A model generated the notes under the pieces. It was not told where the DNA came from, searched no databases, and saw nothing but the letters and a program-made list of their open reading frames with translations. Shown here piece by piece: positions 60,565-64,000 of a stretch of 64,000 bases of DNA. Made by a program: the position numbers and the translations under genes. The DNA comes from Desulforhopalus sp. IMCC35007. Its GTDB lineage: Bacteria > Desulfobacterota > Desulfobulbia > Desulfobulbales > Desulfocapsaceae. The stretch spans positions 124,001-188,000 of the forward strand of contig NZ_SWCN01000001.1 of NCBI RefSeq assembly GCF_005116575.1, in the 5' to 3' direction. Within the stretch, counting starts at the first letter, position 1. Every line of letters starts with the position of its first letter.

Positions 60565-61446
60565 TTATCCCTGTCTGGCCTCTGCGAGTAACTGCTCTCT
60601 ATATTGCTGCACAAAAGTCTTTATATCTTCTTTCCAGTCGATAAACGTCGAGAGTCCGGCGTCTTTTAACACCTTATTTTCAAGAATAGAGTTTGCCGGC
60701 CTGTGAGCGGGTGTGGGGTATTCTTCTGTCGTGCAGGGTCGCATTTTGTAGGGCACTTCCATGGTTTCAAGAAAATAGCAGGCGGCTTCATACCAGGTTG
60801 AGTAGCCTTCGGAGGTGGTGTGAACAATCCCTGTGAGATCAGAATGGAGAAGTTTTTTGATCTGCAGAGCGAGAGTATAAGACCAAGTCAGAGAACCGTA
60901 TTGATCGTTTACTACCTTGAGTTCTCGAGCAGGGTCTTGGATAACCAGCCTGAGGATGGTTTTGAGAAAATTTTTGCCCGTGGCTGAATACAACCATGCC
61001 GTGCGCAAAATAACATGGTTGCTGCAGTACTGTGCAACAGCTTCCTCCCCTGCAAGTTTACTTTTTCCGTATTGTGAAAGTGGATTTGGTGTATCTGATT
61101 CGTAGTATGGTTCAGGGGCTGTTTTTTTGCCATCAAATATGTAGTCTGTGGAGACCTGTATGAGGCGGGCACCGATTTTCTCTGCACCTTGAGCGAGATA
61201 TTTAGGGCCTTCTGCATTGACCTTCCAGGACAAATCAAGTTGAGATTCACAGCCATCAACCGCTGTGTAGGCCGCACAGTTGATAATGACTTCCGGTTTC
61301 ATCTCATTCAGACAGACATCGACGCTTTCTTTGCTGCTGATATCCACTTTGGGAAAATCGCAACCTTTAGTCTCGTTGTCTGGGGCAAGCAGTGTGCAGC
61401 AGTCTGATCCTAACTGCCCTCCTGACCCAATTATCAATAATTTCAT
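60565..61446 (-). CDS. rfbD: dTDP-4-dehydrorhamnose reductase
   Basis: 293 residues of the SDR-type RmlD family, the last enzyme of dTDP-L-rhamnose synthesis. The nucleotide-binding start [38 protein letters not shown] and the Tyr-Lys pair in [14 protein letters not shown] are visible; the ending [15 protein letters not shown] is also typical. It overlaps rfbA by 4 bases (ATGA) downstream of it. The rmlB and rmlC partners are not in the window. Confidence 0.94.
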   Translation of the reverse strand: MKLLIIGSGGQLGSDCCTLLAPDNETKGCDFPKVDISSKESVDVCLNEMKPEVIINCAAYTAVDGCESQLDLSWKVNAEGPKYLAQGAEKIGARLIQVSTDYIFDGKKTAPEPYYESDTPNPLSQYGKSKLAGEEAVAQYCSNHVILRTAWLYSATGKNFLKTILRLVIQDPARELKVVNDQYGSLTWSYTLALQIKKLLHSDLTGIVHTTSEGYSTWYEAACYFLETMEVPYKMRPCTTEEYPTPAHRPANSILENKVLKDAGLSTFIDWKEDIKTFVQQYREQLLAEARQG

Positions 61447-62336
61447 TTGTTTCTTCTATCCTTTTCTTTCTGTTCCGCTATGAAGTCTGCGAGATATTGA
61501 CCGTATTGATTTTTTAACATATCAGAGGCGAGATGCTTCAGCTGCTCAAGGTTTATATAGCCGAGATCATATGCAATTTCCTCGATACAGGCCACCTTGA
61601 GGCCCTGACGCTCCTGTACTGCCTGAACATAGCTGGAGGCCTGCTGGAGTGATTCGTGGGTACCTGTGTCGAGCCAGCAGAAACCGCGTCCCAGCGGTTC
61701 GACTTTAAGCTTTCCTCTTCTAAGGTACTCGTTGTTTACATCGGTGATCTCAAGCTCTCCCCTTGAAGAGGGCTGGACCGCTTCAGCTATGGAGATGACA
61801 TCATTATCGTAGAAGTAGAGGCCAGGTACGGCATATTTTGACTTTGGTTTGTCGGGTTTTTCCTCAATCCCGACAACCTGCCTGTTGTTGTCAAATTCAA
61901 CAACGCCGTAGCGTTTGGGGTCCTTGACCAGGTAGCCAAAGATAAGTCCTCCCTCTTCAAGCTTGGCGCTGGTTGTGAGGATCCTGGAAAAGCCCGGGCC
62001 AAAGAAGATGTTGTCACCTAAAATCAGGGCAACGGAATCACCGCCAATAAATGATTTCCCTATGATAAAAGCCTGAGCCAGGCCTTCCGGACGCGGTTGA
62101 ACTTCATAGCTGATGGCCAGGCCAAGCTGTGAACCATCGCCGAAGAGCTCTTTGAAATGGGGCAGGTCATGGGGGGTTGAAATGATAAGAATATCCCGGA
62201 TACCAGCAAGCATAAGGACGGAGAGTGGGTAGTAGATCATGGGTTTGTCGTATACCGGAATCATCTGCTTGCTGATGACTTTGGTCAGAGGATAGAGACG
62301 GGTGCCGGAACCTCCGGCGAGGATTATTCCTTTCAT
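61443..62336 (-). CDS. rfbA: Glucose-1-phosphate thymidylyltransferase
   Basis: 297-residue nucleotidyltransferase that makes dTDP-glucose, the first step of the rhamnose route. [19 protein letters not shown] is the nucleotide-binding loop, followed by [50 protein letters not shown] and [13 protein letters not shown]. Its start overlaps no upstream gene. It is first of the rfbA-rfbD pair. Confidence 0.97.
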   Translation of the reverse strand: MKGIILAGGSGTRLYPLTKVISKQMIPVYDKPMIYYPLSVLMLAGIRDILIISTPHDLPHFKELFGDGSQLGLAISYEVQPRPEGLAQAFIIGKSFIGGDSVALILGDNIFFGPGFSRILTTSAKLEEGGLIFGYLVKDPKRYGVVEFDNNRQVVGIEEKPDKPKSKYAVPGLYFYDNDVISIAEAVQPSSRGELEITDVNNEYLRRGKLKVEPLGRGFCWLDTGTHESLQQASSYVQAVQERQGLKVACIEEIAYDLGYINLEQLKHLASDMLKNQYGQYLADFIAEQKEKDRRNK

Positions 62337-62475
62337 AGGAGTATTCGAATCGTTTATTGAGGAATTTATTTGTTTGGCTGTTGATGTTATCAGCCGAATA
62401 ATTTACATTTTGGCACTTATACGAAAGCAGCAAAGAGACGAATATAACGAAGCGCTATGAAAAAGGAAATAAAAA

Positions 62476-63834
62476 ATGAGCCAGCATCTTCTTCCATGTT
62501 TTAAGGCCTATGATATCCGGGGACGTGTTCCGGATGAACTTAACCCTGATCTTGCACGAAAGATTGGTCAAGCCTTTGCTTTAGTTTATGATCTGAAAAA
62601 AGTGGTGGTGGGCAGAGACATCAGGTTGTCCAGTAACAGTTTGGCTGCAGCTCTCATAGACGGTCTTTGTGATACGGGATGTGAAGTGCTGGACCTTGGC
62701 CTTACCGGTACTGAAGAAATATACCATGCCACGTTCAGTCTGGAAGGTGAGGGGGTGGACGGCGGAGTGGTTGTTACCGCAAGCCATAACCCTGCTGACT
62801 ATAATGGAATGAAATTTGTAACCCGGGGGGCCCGGCCTGTTACCGGAGAGTCGGGGCTGCAGGCCATGTCGGGGATGATCTCAGGTGGTAGGTTACCCGC
62901 TTTAGGGGAAGTTCGTGGAAGCTGCCAGGATTTCGATAATAAAAAAAACTATGTCCAGCATCTCTTGGGTTATGTTGATGTGGAAAAACTTAAGGCTCTG
63001 AAAATTGTCGTGAACAGTGGTAACGGCTGTGCTGGTGCTGTGGTCGACCTTTTGGAAAAACACCTGCCCTTTACCTTTATAAAGGTGCAGCATGAACCGG
63101 ATGGAACCTTTCCCCATGGTGTTCCCAACCCTCTGCTTGTGGAAAACCGTGAAATAACCACCAGGGCGGTGAGGGAACATAATGCCGATCTGGGTATTGC
63201 CTGGGATGGTGACTTTGATCGCTGTTTTTTTTGGGATGAACATGGTGATTTCGTAGAGGGGTACTATATTGTAGGTCTGCTCGCAAAGGCTATGCTGCAA
63301 TGTGAACCTGGGGCGAAAATCCTCTACGATCCCCGTCTTACCTGGAATAGTCAGCAGGTAATAAACGAAAATGGTGGTGTTCCTGTAATGACCAGAACCG
63401 GGCATGCCTTTATTAAAGAAAGGATGCGTCAGGAAAATGCCCTTTACGGTGGCGAAATGTCTGCCCATCATTATTTCAGAGACTTTGGTTACTGCGATTC
63501 CGGAATGATTCCCTGGTTGTTGGTGGCATCGATGCTAAGTGTTGCCGATACAACGCTGTCATCTCTTGTGTCTGCGCGAAAGGCTGCATTTCCGGTTTCG
63601 GGAGAGATTAACCGCAAGGTGGGAGACGCGGATGCAGTAATTTCCGTCATCGAGAAACACTATGCAACCGGAACGAAAGATTATACCGATGGACTCTCCG
63701 TCGAATTTAAGGACTATCGTTTTAATGTCAGAAAATCAAATACAGAACCGCTGTTGCGATTGAATGTGGAAACCCGTGGCGATGTAGAGTTGCTCCAGGA
63801 AAAGACCCGCGAACTACTGTCTTATATGCGCTGA
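62476..63834 (+). CDS. manB: Phosphomannomutase/phosphoglucomutase
   Basis: 452-residue alpha-D-phosphohexomutase. The phosphoserine loop is VVTASHNPADYNGMKF, the metal-binding loop WDGDFDRCFFWDE, and the sugar loop GGEMSAHHYFRD; RKSNTEPLLRLNVET is the phosphate-binding end. GRDIRLSS is at the N-terminal domain. It probably makes mannose-1-phosphate for the adjacent manC. Divergent from rfbA (139 bp). Confidence 0.95.
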   Translation: MSQHLLPCFKAYDIRGRVPDELNPDLARKIGQAFALVYDLKKVVVGRDIRLSSNSLAAALIDGLCDTGCEVLDLGLTGTEEIYHATFSLEGEGVDGGVVVTASHNPADYNGMKFVTRGARPVTGESGLQAMSGMISGGRLPALGEVRGSCQDFDNKKNYVQHLLGYVDVEKLKALKIVVNSGNGCAGAVVDLLEKHLPFTFIKVQHEPDGTFPHGVPNPLLVENREITTRAVREHNADLGIAWDGDFDRCFFWDEHGDFVEGYYIVGLLAKAMLQCEPGAKILYDPRLTWNSQQVINENGGVPVMTRTGHAFIKERMRQENALYGGEMSAHHYFRDFGYCDSGMIPWLLVASMLSVADTTLSSLVSARKAAFPVSGEINRKVGDADAVISVIEKHYATGTKDYTDGLSVEFKDYRFNVRKSNTEPLLRLNVETRGDVELLQEKTRELLSYMR

Positions 63835-63882
63835 TAATATTCATACAGTTTTAAGTTCAATACTATTTAATACGAGGAAAAC

Positions 63883-64000
63883 GTGACGAAAATACAACCC
63901 GTTATTTTAGCAGGTGGAACAGGATCAAGGCTCTGGCCTCTCTCTCGAGAGTTATATCCCAAGCAATTGTTGCGCTTGACGGCCAACACCTCACTTTTAC
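63883..64000 (+). CDS. manC: Mannose-1-phosphate guanylyltransferase, truncated by window edge
   Basis: Only 39 codons are visible. GTG at 63883 has GAGGAAAAC ahead. The sequence begins [20 protein letters not shown] and continues [12 protein letters not shown], the classical ManC/AlgA nucleotide-binding loop. It follows the phosphomannomutase by 48 bp and would make GDP-mannose from its product. Confidence 0.9.
   Translation, partial: MTKIQPVILAGGTGSRLWPLSRELYPKQLLRLTANTSLL

Overview
The window is a stretch of ordinary bacterial chromosome, about 46-47% GC by eye, densely packed with housekeeping genes on both strands. It has no tRNA, rRNA, insertion sequence, prophage or CRISPR array that I can see. 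Gene content and order fit an anaerobic Desulfobacterota lineage, most likely Desulfobulbales (Desulfotalea/Desulfocapsa-like). The reasons are an F-type ATP synthase split into an atpZ-atpI-atpB-atpE cluster and an atpF'-F-H-A-G-D-C cluster, a SulP anion transporter, an NhaD antiporter, a UbiD decarboxylase, and a YgaV/BigR-like ArsR regulator. The taxonomic call is inference, not a database result.

Layout. 0-1 kb: thioredoxin reductase (cut by the window edge) and thioredoxin. 1.3-2.7 kb: hemL. 2.7-4.5 kb: membrane sector of the ATP synthase, closed by a strong terminator. 4.6-6.7 kb: a nucleoside phosphorylase and rimO. 6.8-10.5 kb, minus strand: HU, rluB, ubiD, a small His-tailed protein and a YjbQ protein. 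10.9-18.2 kb: glgA, gap and a very large PPDK-like protein. 18.3-20.1 kb: a Cys-rich small protein, a DUF2892 membrane protein with its ArsR regulator, and an isochorismatase-family hydrolase. 20.2-22.8 kb: alaS. 23.1-29.2 kb: the second ATP synthase operon behind two tandem promoters, closed by a near-perfect terminator. 29.3-35.3 kb, minus strand: AMIN-amidase, then the overlapping set metallophosphoesterase-HIT-mutS. 35.7-37.2 kb: efp and epmA. 37.7-39.5 kb: an ExeA-type ATPase and a BY-kinase-like ATPase, probably for envelope polysaccharide. 39.5-45.3 kb, minus strand: SulP (with a candidate leader peptide), NhaD and YgiQ. 45.5-46.7 kb: an orphan NarL-type regulator and a second HU. 46.7-50.4 kb, minus strand: lgt, mnmG and a methyltransferase. 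50.7-55.7 kb: rpmH-rnpA-yidD-yidC-jag-mnmE, the usual origin-proximal block but without dnaA. 55.8-60.5 kb: an FKBP isomerase, an unknown protein, a MoeA-like protein, mutM (minus), cvpA and a PilZ protein. 60.6-64 kb: nucleotide-sugar genes, rfbD-rfbA (minus), and a phosphomannomutase followed by manC, which runs off the end.

The two ATP synthase clusters together encode a complete enzyme (a, b, b', c, alpha, beta, gamma, delta, epsilon plus AtpI/AtpZ). glgA, gap and the PPDK-like protein suggest a carbon-storage and glycolysis neighbourhood. rfbA/D, the phosphomannomutase and manC make activated sugars for surface polysaccharide, which the 37.7-39.5 kb pair may help export or polymerise.

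The observations most worth following are these. (1) A ~1,430-residue protein has the ATP-grasp and phosphohistidine domains of PPDK but no PEP barrel, behind a ~930-residue unknown N-terminus. (2) An ArsR regulator has two Cys exactly 66 residues apart, as in persulfide sensors, and sits beside a DUF2892 gene. (3) Two extra Cys lie in the ATP synthase beta active-site region. (4) A 27-codon leader ORF with an ideal ribosome binding site lies upstream of a SulP transporter that carries a ~140-residue charged insertion. (5) A BY-kinase-like ATPase has Arg in place of its P-loop Lys. No clearly new multi-gene defence or mobile system was found.
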